A stretch of DNA of 64,000 nucleotides from Trichobilharzia regenti (lineage: Eukaryota; Platyhelminthes; Trematoda; Strigeidida; Schistosomatidae). The DNA lies in the NCBI GenBank assembly GCA_944472135.2, contig OX235265.1, positions 44,923,459 to 44,987,458 of the forward strand. Reading direction: 5' to 3'. The notes under the pieces are model-generated. The model searched no databases, had not been told where the DNA came from, and saw only the letters and a program-made list of their open reading frames with translations. The position numbers were made by a program, and so were the translations under genes. This document shows positions 32,556 to 42,022 of this stretch, piece by piece; position 1 is the first letter of the stretch; the number at the start of each line of letters is the position of its first letter.

Positions 32556-32866
32556 GCAATAAATGTGTATGTCTCTGGAAACCCGATCATAGATATGTTG
32601 TAGAACCGAATTACTTCTTTCTGCATATTGGTTATGATCTTGTCAGTCTAAGGATTTGAATTAATTGTGACTTAGTGTTGGAATAGGGTGAATTCAGATT
32701 GAGGAGATACTTTGATTTAATTGTTGTGTGTTTTCTACTAGCATCTCAGATCCACTCAAAATTAGGACAAAATCTATTATTATAATATTAGTTCTATGGA
32801 AAATTCCCACTGATACGTAGTAAATCAAAACAAGCGATGCAACCAAGATACTCTTTGCAACAAATT

Positions 32867-33047
32867 CTGATTATAGCTTGAAACTACACCGTATTTTTGG
32901 TACAAGTATGGAATTATCAGCATGTGATATCGGTAGCCCAAATTTTGCAGGCCGACCATTGATATCAGGTGTGCGTCGGCAGGGGGTCGAACCTCGGACC
33001 ATGTGCATTGTCGGTGAGAGTTCTAAACACTGTGCCACCCACGCACA
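32867..33047 (-). mobile_element. SINE-B, copy 2
   Basis: Same family and orientation as the previous copy: complement of TATAGCTTGAAACTACACCG at the 3' side, B box complement GGGGTCGAACCTCGGACC and A box complement ACACTGTGCCACC. Confidence 0.85.
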
Positions 33048-33215
33048 TTAAAAGGAGGACCGTGAGGCCTCCTCACTGACACAGACTGCACACCCGATTT
33101 GGGTCTGTCTCGAGTTTCAACCCACCGAGGTGCAATGGTGAGCCTCCATCCGGGGTCAGAGCATTCTTGATCACCCTGAATCCGGCGCCAAGCTGTACAG
33201 TCGTACATATTGTGT
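33048..33215. other. GC-richer unclassified segment
   Basis: Contains GAGGACCGTGAGGCCTCCTC (imperfect palindrome) and GGTGCAATGGTGAGCC. Base composition differs from the neighbourhood; possibly another repeat. No match to other parts of the window was noticed. Confidence 0.3.
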
Positions 33216-33629
33216 GGTTTTTCATATTTTGGCCCTGCTTATTTTTCGTTTTGTTTATTCAATTTTTATACTCTTCCCTCATTACGTCAGTTGTTACTAT
33301 TATTGCTCTCACTCTGAATTGTACCCGGTATTATTTCACTCGTCCCAATTGTCATTCTAAATAAAATTTTATTTTGCGATGTTATCAAATTTCACACAGC
33401 GTTACGTAACATTTGTATTTTACTGGCCTACTAATGCAATACTTTTACACCCCCCTTCCAATATCTCTACATCCTATGAATTGTTCTACATATGACTTTA
33501 ATTATTTCGCCACATGACATTTTAACTATGATTACAATTACAAGCACTTTAATTGCATTTTAGACCACTATTATTATTTTATGTATTCACACGTATCATT
33601 CAATTTCCTCAGTGAATGTTTCTTAAAAA
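33216..33629. other. AT-rich stretch, nothing recognised
   Basis: Small ORF 33,167-33,364 (+) is hydrophobic but lacks supporting context. Confidence 0.3.
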
Positions 33630-34175
33630 CCTCGTTTATATAATTCAATTATTTTCCATGGTTTGATTTGAATGGTAGTAGTATTTTCCATATTTCGGGT
33701 ATGAGTGATGAGTCATTTTTATTGCACGTGTTGCGTGTAAACTCGGTGAACAAGGATTCAATAATCAATCTCTCTCTCTCCACCTACCTACCTACCTACC
33801 TATATTACTTCTTAGAATTTTGACTCTGTCTCACCCTATTGTGTGGTTGTGTGTCAAAGCATGCAGTGCAATCACTGAGCATTTTTCTAAATTACTCATC
33901 TTCTCGGGGTCAATCATTCTTAACTTAGCTAAATTCTTATGTTCTGATAATCTCACTTCTCCCGATCTACTAGTTTGACCTATGTAGTTCACCTAACTCA
34001 CAGTCATTTCAGGGTATTTTGTAAATCATATTATTTTGTCTAATTGGGTCAACCGACAGGTTCCTTTAACCTACAGGGATTGTCCTACCTGAGTGAGTTT
34101 GTAGGTTTGAATGTCACCCTAATTCCTGCTTTAGTAAGAATCTTATGTAGGGTCTGAAATGTGGCCTCCTTATAT
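33630..34175 (-). mobile_element. PLE family 1 3' part, left arm of a large foldback
   Basis: Antisense to the GIY-YIG 3' half of the family 1 element (CTAGTTTGACCTATGTAG is the complement of the YIGQTSR codons). 33,630-34,071 is repeated inverted at 34,176-34,617; 34,072-34,175 is the spacer and continues the element upstream. Confidence 0.85.
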
Positions 34176-34745
34176 GGTTAAAGGAACCTGTCGGTTGACC
34201 CAATTAGACAAAATAATATGATTTACAAAATACCCTGAAATGACTGTGAGTTAGGTGAACTACATAGGTCAAACTAGTAGATCGGGAGAAGTGAGATTAT
34301 CAGAACATAAGAATTTAGCTAAGTTAAGAATGATTGACCCCGAGAAGATGAGTAATTTAGAAAAATGCTCAGTGATTGCACTGCATGCTTTGACACACAA
34401 CCACACAATAGGGTGAGACAGAGTCAAAATTCTAAGAAGTAATATAGGTAGGTAGGTAGGTAGGTGGAGAGAGAGAGATTGATTATTGAATCCTTGTTCA
34501 CCGAGTTTACACGCAACACGTGCAATAAAAATGACTCATCACTCATACAGGAAATATGGAAAATACTATTACCAATCAAATCAAGTGATGGAAAATAATT
34601 GAATTACATAAACGAAGTTGGAAAGTTGTGTGAGTACTTTGATATGATTATGAGCGGCAATAAATTGTGCTCGAAAGGTGGTCATCGGTAGATATTACTA
34701 TATAATACTGTGAGACTTTATAAAAATAAATTTTACCTATAATGG
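34176..34745 (+). mobile_element. PLE family 1 3' part, right arm of a large foldback
   Basis: Starts GGTTAAAGGAACCTGTCGG, the exact inverse of the left arm end, and runs through the GIY-YIG 3' coding region, a (GTAG)n run at 34,446-34,463 and the 3' untranslated hairpin (34,645-34,690). Stops interrupt the frame. Confidence 0.85.
34645..34690 (+). ncRNA. PLE family 1 hammerhead-like hairpin (third copy)
   Basis: GATTATGAGCGGCAATAAATTGTGCTCGAAAGG: the GAGC/GCTC stem is kept, but the downstream GTC box is altered to GGTGGTC. Confidence 0.3.
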
Positions 34746-35004
34746 GAATATTAGGTCTCGCTAATCTAATACAATATATATATATGCATAAAATGGTGAG
34801 ATCTTGAGATATGAGCTGGGTTTTAAGTGATGCTTCACACTGCTGCTACTTGGCTGTACCATCACATGAAGACAAATTTCCAAGCCATAATTCATATCCT
34901 TTTACCTTCTTTGACAGCATTTTCGTTTGTTATTGACTACATATTTAATAGTTGTTAGAGGAAATTCTGAATGTAAACGCAAATCTTGGTGTTATGCGGT
35001 AAAC

Positions 35005-35130
35005 TCTGGAAGTCAGTATATGTGTTTGCTCCTCCAATCCGGGTTAGTGATGGTGTTTCGCCTGAAACTCGAACCCAGAACCAATCCTTTCAAATGCCAT
35101 AGAGTTATCTATTAGTTCACGGAATCGAGG
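35005..35130 (-). mobile_element. SM-alpha-like tRNA head
   Basis: On the - strand ACTAATAGATAACTCTATGG (A box) then GGTTCTGGGTTCGAGTTTC (B box). Sequence and spacing match the head of the SM-alpha-like element at 59.6 kb (AGTGGATAACGCTTTGGCG). Confidence 0.5.
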
Positions 35131-35219
35131 GTTTCGTCTCAGTGAAATAAATCAACAGAGAATTCGAGCTGATTTCAGTGAATAACAACTGTAACCCATT
35201 TTATACTAGTGGTGGTTCA

Positions 35220-35470
35220 ATAAGTCGGTGGGCATTGCTTTACAGTTTAAAACGGATTTAAACCACACTTGCTATAATGTTTGATCTGCTTCCAGCCGAT
35301 AAATCCCAAATAGGACAAAGCTCACATCTTGAATCCCACTGCTAGACATCATCTTTCAAATAACATAAAATCAAATCACTAAACACTATTCAAAGACCTA
35401 AGTATTGTAGAAATGGATTTCAACACAGCATTCTCAACCTCAGTGGTTATTTACTGAGCCAGACAAGTGT
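35220..35470 (+). mobile_element. SM-alpha-type element with a decayed hammerhead
   Basis: CCAGCCGATAAATCCCAAAT at 35,292 onward followed by AGGACAAAG and GAATCCCACTGCTAGACATC is recognisably the schistosome SM-alpha hammerhead region (known core: CTGATGA, stem-loop GTCCCAAATAGGAC, GAAA). No clear tRNA head on this strand. Confidence 0.6.
35290..35336 (+). ncRNA. inactive SM-alpha hammerhead remnant
   Basis: CUGAUGA reads CCGATAA and the GAAA box reads CAAAG; the stem-II loop TCCCAAATAGGA is intact. Two core lesions predict no activity. Confidence 0.6.
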
Positions 35471-35599
35471 GGTTTAGTTGTGTTAATTGTGCATGGAAAC
35501 AGCAACCAATTAGTATCGAGTGCTACTTAGTTTGTTATCGTTTTCTAACTAGTTGACGACCTAACCTGAGTCACTTAAACATTTGAATAATGTACTGAG

Positions 35600-35656
35600 G
35601 ATTTCGATAGTGAAAGATGGACCATTTTATTTCACAGGTTCTCATCAGCTGCAAAC
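35600..35656 (-). ncRNA. hammerhead motif, left arm (cleavage half damaged)
   Basis: - strand: GTTTGCAG, CTGATGA, GAACCTGT, GAAA, TAAAATG are as in the right arm, but the 3' side diverges (CTTTCACTATCG) and the CTGCAAA strand of stem I is absent. Confidence 0.5.
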
Positions 35657-36048
35657 TACCTGAAATTACAATGGTTATAAATAATGACATTTCATACTTC
35701 AGTGTTTGAAATGTAATAGAGAAAACATTATATGATGAATAATTCATCATTACACTGATTAGTGATACACACTAGTAAGCATAGCTCACTAAGCAAGTTT
35801 TCAGTTTGATGAACTTTAACCTTCTTGAGTTACTATGTTGACGTAAAAGCTAACTCTGTTTACAGATTTTTCTATCTTCCCTCACCTCTTTTTTTCATAG
35901 TTTGATAGCATATAAATTGATTATGACAAACTAAAAAAATTGTAATACTTAAATTCCGGATGCGTTCATCGTATAATGTTTTCTCCAATACCTTTCAAAC
36001 ATTCCGGTATGAAATATCACTATTTATAACCATTGTAATTTTGCGTAG

Positions 36049-36106
36049 TTTGCAGCTGATGAGAACCTGTGAAATAAAATGCTGATATCACATTTTATAC
36101 TGCAAA
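36049..36106 (+). ncRNA. hammerhead ribozyme candidate with complete core
   Basis: Stem I TTTGCAG (36,049-055) with CTGCAAA (36,100-106), 7 bp. CTGATGA 36,056-062. Linker GAACCTGT 36,063-070. GAAA 36,071-074. Stem III TAAAATG (075-081) with CATTTTA (091-097), 7 bp. Cleavage dinucleotide TA (098-099), predicted cut after 36,099. Weak point: stem II is little more than one G-U pair. PLE-encoded hammerheads are described in the literature; activity here is untested. Confidence 0.65.
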
Positions 36107-36579
36107 TCCGAGCCTTTCTTTCTCTATCGAAATTTATCAAAGGAATCAACTGTATGAGAGCATTGATGATTTATTGTGATCGTGTGCCATGAGTACAAAA
36201 TAAGCGGGCTTTCAGTAATCAGTAAATAACACTGTAACAGCCGTCATATACCCTCATATGTTATTCTTTGGTAAGAAAAAATTCCAATAGTAATTAGGAA
36301 TAATTCACTTAAGCAATATCTTCTTTGTAACGTACCTTTGTTTGAGTCACATTTTGGAATAGAGAATTTCTAAGGGTTGACTAAACTGCGAAGGTAAGAA
36401 TTAGTGTGTATTATGTCTGCTGATGATATAATAATACTACTGATCCGCAGTTCTGATACTGAATGGCAATCGGCAACTTGACGGAAGATAAAATAATGAC
36501 TACCAATCAGTTCACCCCCCTCCCTTATCCCCCAAAAATTAAGATAGGAGACAGACTGACCTGTTTGTGTGAGAATAAT

Positions 36580-36715
36580 CCAACCTTAGTTAGAGAACCA
36601 TTGGAAAACCTGGGAGTACTGGACAGCACTTTCGTCCTAATTTGAGACTGTTCAGCAGTACACACCCATCAGGATTCTAACCCAAGAACTTCTGGTTACA
36701 AGGTCCAGTAACCTA
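36580..36715 (-). mobile_element. SINE-A, partial copy
   Basis: From TTAGTTAGAGAACCATTGG through GGGAGTACTGGACAGC to the B-box complement GGATTCTAACCCAAG and GGTTACAAGG. Confidence 0.75.
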
Positions 36716-36815
36716 TCTTTGTAACCAGAAGGTCCTGGGTTCGAATCCCGGTGGGTGTGTATTGATGAATACAGTGTGAAATCAAGCTGTAATAAAAAAT
36801 AAAAAAATATATGTA
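36716..36815 (+). mobile_element. SINE-A head joined to SINE-B tail
   Basis: TTTGTAACCAGAAGGTCCTGG and B box GTTCGAATCCCGGTGGG are SINE-A; after GTGTATTGATGAATA the sequence switches to AGTGTGAAATCAAGCTGTAA plus an A-rich tail, the 3' end of SINE-B. A chimeric retrocopy. Confidence 0.7.
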
Positions 36816-37640
36816 GGGGTAATTAATGACTCTGCAAAAGTATTGTCGGGTTATTGATGGTTATGTATTCAGGTGCAACCGCTGTTATATAAAGGAGTCC
36901 GTAAGAGTTGGTGAGTCGTACATCATAGTGATTTTTGAGATACTTTCTTCTCAAAATCGAAACTCTCCCTTCATAGAATATGGAGTATATGTTACAACTG
37001 GCTACCGAAGCGACCAGTATCTGCTACAGCTGTAGAAATAGAGAATAATATAATATATCAATGGTATCATCACTGTCGGGATATTGTGTCATAAAAGATC
37101 AATGGAATTACTTCTTTACTTGCAGGAGCTGGTTCGTCGTTCATATAGACGAAACAGTACTTATTAGACGAGAAATGAATCACTGTAGGAGAAGAGCAAA
37201 TCATGTATGGGTGTTGAAATTGTACGACACAAATCTTCGAGAAGAGTGTGTAGAACGTATTCCAAACAGAAGTGTCGATGTTTTAATACCGATAATATGA
37301 TGACTAGTCCTTCCAGATTAGGTACTACCATTGACACAGATAAGTGGAGAGGTTATTCACAGTTATCATCACTAGGTTGTATTCATCGTAGAGTCAACCA
37401 TTCTTCTGAATTAGTGGATCCTATAATTGGAACCCATGCAAATTCTATCGAAGCATTCTTGGCCCATCTGAAAAAAAGTATTAGGGTTGTGAATGGTTCC
37501 CTAAATGATATAGCATATAGCCACATAGATGAATTTTTATATCGACATTGGTTTGATGTGTCTCTAACTACTTCTATGCGAAAGTGGAACCAATTTTTGC
37601 AGCAAATCAGATATATCAACCCTGCATAATTCATTTTTAT
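36816..37640 (+). pseudogene. Merlin-type (IS1016-like) DDE transposase, frameshifted
   Basis: N-terminal part (36,826-37,035): VIDGYVFRCNRCYIKESVR, matching the zinc-ribbon region of Merlin transposases. Catalytic core: VVHIDETVLIRR (first D, codon 37,148-37,150), HVWVLKLYDTN, RIPNRSVDVLIPII, then after a frameshift near 37,300 TTIDTDKWRGYSQL (second D, 37,339-341), GCIHRRVNHS, and HANSIEAFLAHLKK (E, 37,450-452), ending at 37,627. D-D-E spacing is that of the family. At least two frame breaks (about 36,920-37,060 and 37,300). Terminal inverted repeats were not found; the left end abuts the chimeric SINE. Merlin elements are known from schistosomes. Confidence 0.85.
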
Positions 37641-37960
37641 TACACATTTAACTTATAAATACACTTTTTCAAAAATTAAATGCCACTTTTCACTTAGAAG
37701 AGTTTGATTGGTTGCTTCAAGTTCGTTTGAATTTAGCGTCTGTTTTTACTGTTACCCGTTTTGAAATATCTATAAGATGATAATAACATCCTTAGTGCAT
37801 AGGGAATTACATGGAACACAAAACAGCCTCTTTTTTTTTTTTAAATTTGGAGCTAAAAACTATAAGTTGAAATGTGGGTAAATGGGTAATATAACGAAAA
37901 CAATATAAATTAATAAGGAGTTTAAAGTTTCAATAATAATGCTATACAATAAACACCATC
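37641..37960. other. non-coding flank of the Merlin copy
   Basis: Contains a poly-T run (37,831-37,842). No terminal inverted repeat recognised. Confidence 0.3.
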
Positions 37961-37961
37961 A

Positions 37962-38085
37962 CGAAAACCCTAAGTAGGATTCTTAATAAGACTGGAATTA
38001 GGATGGTATTTACACCGACCAACTCATTCGGAGACTAACTTTGTCAGCTTAAGAACCCGACAGACCTAATTAAGAGAAATAATTG
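37962..38085 (+). mobile_element. PLE family 1 fragment (linker region)
   Basis: Reads RILNKTGIRMVF, then PTNSF, LCQLKNPTDLIK, the linker preceding the GIY-YIG domain of family 1 (compare RILNKIGIRVAFKPTNSLRQ at 25.6 kb). Confidence 0.7.
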
Positions 38086-38700
38086 ATATAAGTATAAAAC
38101 TTGGGCACTGTGGTAGAGTTGAGTATAACTCCACTAAAGATAAGATTTTATTTTGATAAATCACACAGTGTTACACAGTAATAATAACTGATGACGTTTC
38201 GAGCACAAATTATTGCTCATAATCATATCAAGTTACCCACACAACTTTTCCCTTCATTCATATACATGTGTGGAATTGACCAGATATTTAAATAAAAATC
38301 AATATAGGATAATGTACATTCAGAATAATAATGTGGGTGTTATTGATCAAATGCAATCAAGTGGGAAATAAGACGAGTGTTTTTATAGTCAAAATAAGTA
38401 ACTTGTTAGAATGTTATAATGTGAAGTGAATTGCAATAGAATTTTGAGATTATTTATTATCCTCCTGTGATTTGAATGGTGGTAATAATATCTTCCATAT
38501 CTCTGATATTTGCGTTGAGTTATTTCTGTTGCATGTGTTGGGTGTAGATTCGATGAACAAGGATTCAGTAATCAACCTTTCTCTCCACCTACCTAGATTG
38601 CTTCTTTAAATCTTAACTCTCTCCCACCTATTGTGTGGTTGTGTGTTCATTTATGCAGTGCAACTACTAAGCTTTTTTCTAAATTACCTATCTTCTCAGG
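38086..38700 (-). mobile_element. PLE family 1 3' end, interrupted
   Basis: 38,086-38,285 is the 3' untranslated part with the hairpin (38,188-38,228); 38,285-38,450 is unrelated AT-rich DNA; 38,455-38,700 resumes with the GIY-YIG C-terminal coding region in antisense (GAACAAGGATTCAGTAATCA). The 165-bp interruption is probably an insertion. Confidence 0.7.
38188..38228 (-). ncRNA. PLE family 1 hammerhead-like hairpin (fourth copy)
   Basis: Complement of CTGATGACGTTTCGAGCACAAATTATTGCTC: GAGC/GCTC stem, GAAAC and GTC all conserved. Confidence 0.35.
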
Positions 38701-38965
38701 GTCAACCAACTAATTAATAGAGATCATATGATTTACCAAATACCATGAAATGTACTAGGAGGTCAGTTACATAGGTCAAACTAGATGACCAGTGTCAATT
38801 AGATAATGGGTACATAGGAACTTAGCTACAGTTAGAATAACTGACTGTACTAAGTTAAATAATCATGAGAGAACTCTTACATTTGAGTGCATTCACTTGC
38901 CTGTAATCATGCAATGGGACTAGATAGTGTGGAAGTATTAAAAAGTGATATAGTTAAGTTAAGTT
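38701..38965 (+). mobile_element. decayed PLE family 1 GIY-YIG fragment
   Basis: AGATCATATGATTTACCAAATACC... corresponds to the IYKIPC region, then TTACATAGGTCAAACTAG (YIGQT) and ACTTAGCTA(CA)GTTAGAAT. Many stops. Head-to-head with the preceding - strand piece. Confidence 0.65.
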
Positions 38966-38971
38966 AATTAT

Positions 38972-40232
38972 TTCTGTGTGTTTGAATGGCAATCAAACAT
39001 GTACCTCAACTTTATAGACTTTGAGAAAGCCTTCGACAGCGTTGACCATGAAGTAATTTGGAAACTACTCGAGTACTACGGCCTACCCCAAATATTCATC
39101 AACCTTATTCAACATCTGTACGACAACGGCACCTGCCAAGTGATCCACAACGGAAAACTCAGCGAGGCGTTCGGAGTAAACACAGAAGTCAGACAAGGGC
39201 GCTTGTTATCACCAATGATATTCCTAATTGTGGTGAACTGACTGGATTATGCGTCAGACAGTGAGTGGGAAACGAGAAGACAAGGATATCCTGGACCGAC
39301 CGACATGAAGAACCTAGAAGACCTGGATTTCGCTTGTGGATGATTTATGTTTGATGTCACACAAAATCGAAAACTTACAGGCGAAAACCGACCGACAAAC
39401 TGGTCGTAGAAGCAGCCAGCGAAGACAGGACTCCCGGTTAACCTAGACAAGACGGAGGTTATGAAAATAACCAACCAACCAACAACAACAACAGCAGCAA
39501 CACCCAGCACTAGTCACCATCAACGGGAGGGATTTGAAAGAGGTCACTTCACTCACTCACTCACTTATCTAGGGAGTATTGCATTGTCTCAACTACAGGT
39601 AGTCGGAACGGACGAGGATGTCAAATCGAGAGGGAATCGGGAAGGCGAGCGAGAAACACATTGACCAACCTGACTGAAACCAATCTGGAAATCTTCGTCA
39701 CTCAGCCAGCCTCAACAACAAAATTCGGTCGGATTTTCAATACAAACGTCAAGTCAGTCAGTTCTTCTATGCGGTATGGATAAGAAACTTGGCAGGTGGG
39801 TCACAAAGAATATTTCCAACAACCTGTTGCAGACCAGACCTTTATCAACAACTGTCTTTGCTCTATACTGAAGATCAGTCAGATGACCGGACCGGAAAGA
39901 ATCACCAACAAGAAACTATGACTGGGAACAAACAAAACAAGAACCGATCGTCAACCAAAAAATATGCAGGAGAAAGTGGAGATGGATTGGATACTCGCTA
40001 AGGAGGCCGCTGAGTGACATCGCGCGCGCGCCAGGCCATAGCTGAAGCGGAACCAGGCCGAAAGAAAAGCGGCGAGTGTGACGTCAGTGCAAGGGTGACA
40101 TGGAGGAGATCGTGTGAAGAGGAGTTGAAACACAGTATAGACTAACATTAATGCAGGGAAAAAGTACAGGAGAAGACAGAAGCAAATGGAGACGTGCAGT
40201 TGAAGCCCTGTGTTCCACTAGGAACCCAAAGG
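38972..40232 (+). mobile_element. RTE retrotransposon, 5'-truncated copy (RTE-3)
   Basis: Starts inside RT: MYLNFIDFEKAFDSVDHEV (motif A), then VIHNGKLSEAFGV and QGRLLSPMIFLIVVN (motif B; the usual QGC reads QGR). The LDFA(C)GDD-equivalent follows in another frame near 39,330-39,350. The C-terminal domain is frameshifted. It ends with CCACTAGGAACCCAAAGGAA plus AATAATAAT. Very close to RTE-2 in sequence, including the (TCAC)n stretch at 39,546-39,565. Confidence 0.85.
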
Positions 40233-40235
40233 AAT

Positions 40236-40560
40236 AATAATAATTTGTGTGTGTGTACATGAGGTTTGTCAAGTTTAGATAATTGGTCAGGTAATACAAG
40301 AATGATCTAATATAAAAAAAGGTTAATTAGACTGCAACTAAAGTAAGGTTGAGTCAGCAAGTTACATGACGTAATATAATTGACTAAAATGTTTCAACAT
40401 AGGTCAGGGCAGCAACAGAGGTAATTACAGGTAGAGACTAACTACAGGTGGCATAGAGAATAATGCCATTTAAATTAGAACTGAAATTGAGCGAATAAGT
40501 TGGATGACGTAACACGAATGGCTAGAAATTGAGCGTTGGTCAAGTCAGACTAGTTTTCTG
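40236..40560 (-). mobile_element. PLE family 3, 3' tail
   Basis: Parallel to 4.56-4.8 kb and inverse of 27.05-27.4 kb: GTGTACATGAGGTTTGTCAA, ATGACGTAATATAATTGAC, GAGGTAATTACAGGTAGAG. RTE-3 ends at its edge, so RTE-3 probably inserted into it. Confidence 0.7.
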
Positions 40561-41404
40561 TCATTAAAAATGATATCTGTAGATTTTTATAGTCGCCTGC
40601 CATCAAGCTGTCAGTATCACTATTGAAGGGAGAATACAGAGATGGCGAGGAACTCAGATCAGATGATAAGTCAGACTGTATAATTCTGTTGAGTACCGAA
40701 TAAGTAACCAAAGAAGCTTGGATACCGAACGCTCCAAACATCCGTCCGGTGAAATTCGCTTAGAATAACCACAGCTATGCTTGCCCTGGACTGCTTTGTG
40801 ACCTTTAAATTCATAAATTACCTTCCTTACTTTATTTGATATTCAGTTTAGTGTCATATTGATGCATATTATCACTTGTACAGATGCTTTTCAACTGTAA
40901 ACTGTTGATCTTATTGATTCAGCTTTATTTAGTATATTAAAATTGTTAATAACAATAATTCTTTATATATTATGGTCATATGACTATCAAACTTCTTAAA
41001 GAATTTGTCTACAGAAATATTCTTTGTTCCTTATTTGGCCTTTTAAAATTTTAGTGGGCGTATTTACTCAGATAATAGTTGTGCTGGTTGTTTCCCAAAC
41101 AGGCTTTAATCTGCTATACCACAACTGTGTAAGGAAACGTGGATTTAGTTGTCAGCAAAACTTCGGCTTGGAATTCGAAAAATATTTTTTTAAAAGGCTA
41201 ACTGCATAATTACCTCTAGAAATTATTTTAGGTAATATGGATTAGCTTACAGAATATATTGAAAGGATAGAAATATATTTAGAGTGCTTGAAAAGGACGT
41301 TAGAAATATTTTGACAAAATATTAACTGAAGTGAGTGATCCGAAACTAAGAGTTGGAGCAGAAACTGATTCCTTGTCAGAATGAATGCCAGGTCAGAGAT
41401 ATAT
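40561..41404. other. AT-rich stretch, nothing recognised
   Basis: ORFs at 40,550-40,741 (-) and 41,024-41,209 (+) have no motif. Confidence 0.3.
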
Positions 41405-41599
41405 TCTTGTAATTTTCTGTAATAGTAGTATTAGTATTTCGAGATGACCGAATTACAGGAATTCAACCAACAACACAGAGAAGGATAAATTCTGGAAATT
41501 GTATTTGGCGGAATTATTATTCAATTCATATAAGAAATATATTAACAATCAACAGTAAGTATTTAAACAATACACAGATAGAAATTGTCAATCACCACA
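41405..41599 (-). repeat. 3' LTR of gypsy copy G1
   Basis: 195 bp, nearly identical to 53,088-53,282 and similar to 43,048-43,246. Ends TGTGGTGATTGAC ... on the element strand; adjoining internal sequence TGTGGCGGA could be the polypurine tract. Confidence 0.85.
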
Positions 41600-42022
41600 T
41601 CCGCCACATGTCGAATGTCGCCTTGTATATTTATAATGATGTCTCGGTTTGCTTGCTGCAAGTATCTGCTCCCTTCTAACTGATTCTGTGATATTATTTT
41701 CATCAGTATTATCTGGACTTATTTCTGAATTATCTACAAAATCAGGATTAGTAGCGGAATCATTAAAATTATAATCGGAACGACCTATTTCGTTTATTGT
41801 CACTTTGTCCAGGTGTTTGTTATGAACTGAGTCATCTTTGATTTGTCTAATATCTTCACCACTCGATTTCCCATTTTTTGTAGTATGATTTCAGCGGAAG
41901 GTCTATAGTCATTCCATCTGTAATAATGTACATTAGAAGTCGTGGACATCAGATGCTTTCTGAGAATTCGAGATTTGAATAGTTTTGCAGGACTTTCATG
42001 GGTACTTGTATGTTCTGCATTC
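41600..42022 (-). pseudogene. gypsy integrase C-terminal remnant
   Basis: NAEHTSTHESPAKLFKSRIL, then HYYRWNDYRPSAEI, MGNRVVKILD (frameshifted at about 41,835) and IGRSDYNFNDSATNPDF, ending HSTCGGCGD. Colinear with the end of the 53,271-54,122 frame. The SRILRKHL...W..Y region is the GPY/F-like tail of gypsy integrase. Confidence 0.8.

Larger units (their letters stand above)
35585..36120. repeat. foldback with hammerhead on both arms
   Basis: 35,585-35,760 is inverted at about 35,950-36,115: paired blocks are CAGGTTCTCATCAGCTGCAA / TTGCAGCTGATGAGAACCTG, AATTACAATGGTTATAAAT / ATTTATAACCATTGTAATT and GAGAAAACATTATA / TATAATGTTTTCTC. The non-repeated centre is about 190 bp. The 23.9-kb and 29.3-kb hammerheads suggest the arms are PLE family 2 ends. 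Confidence 0.8.
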
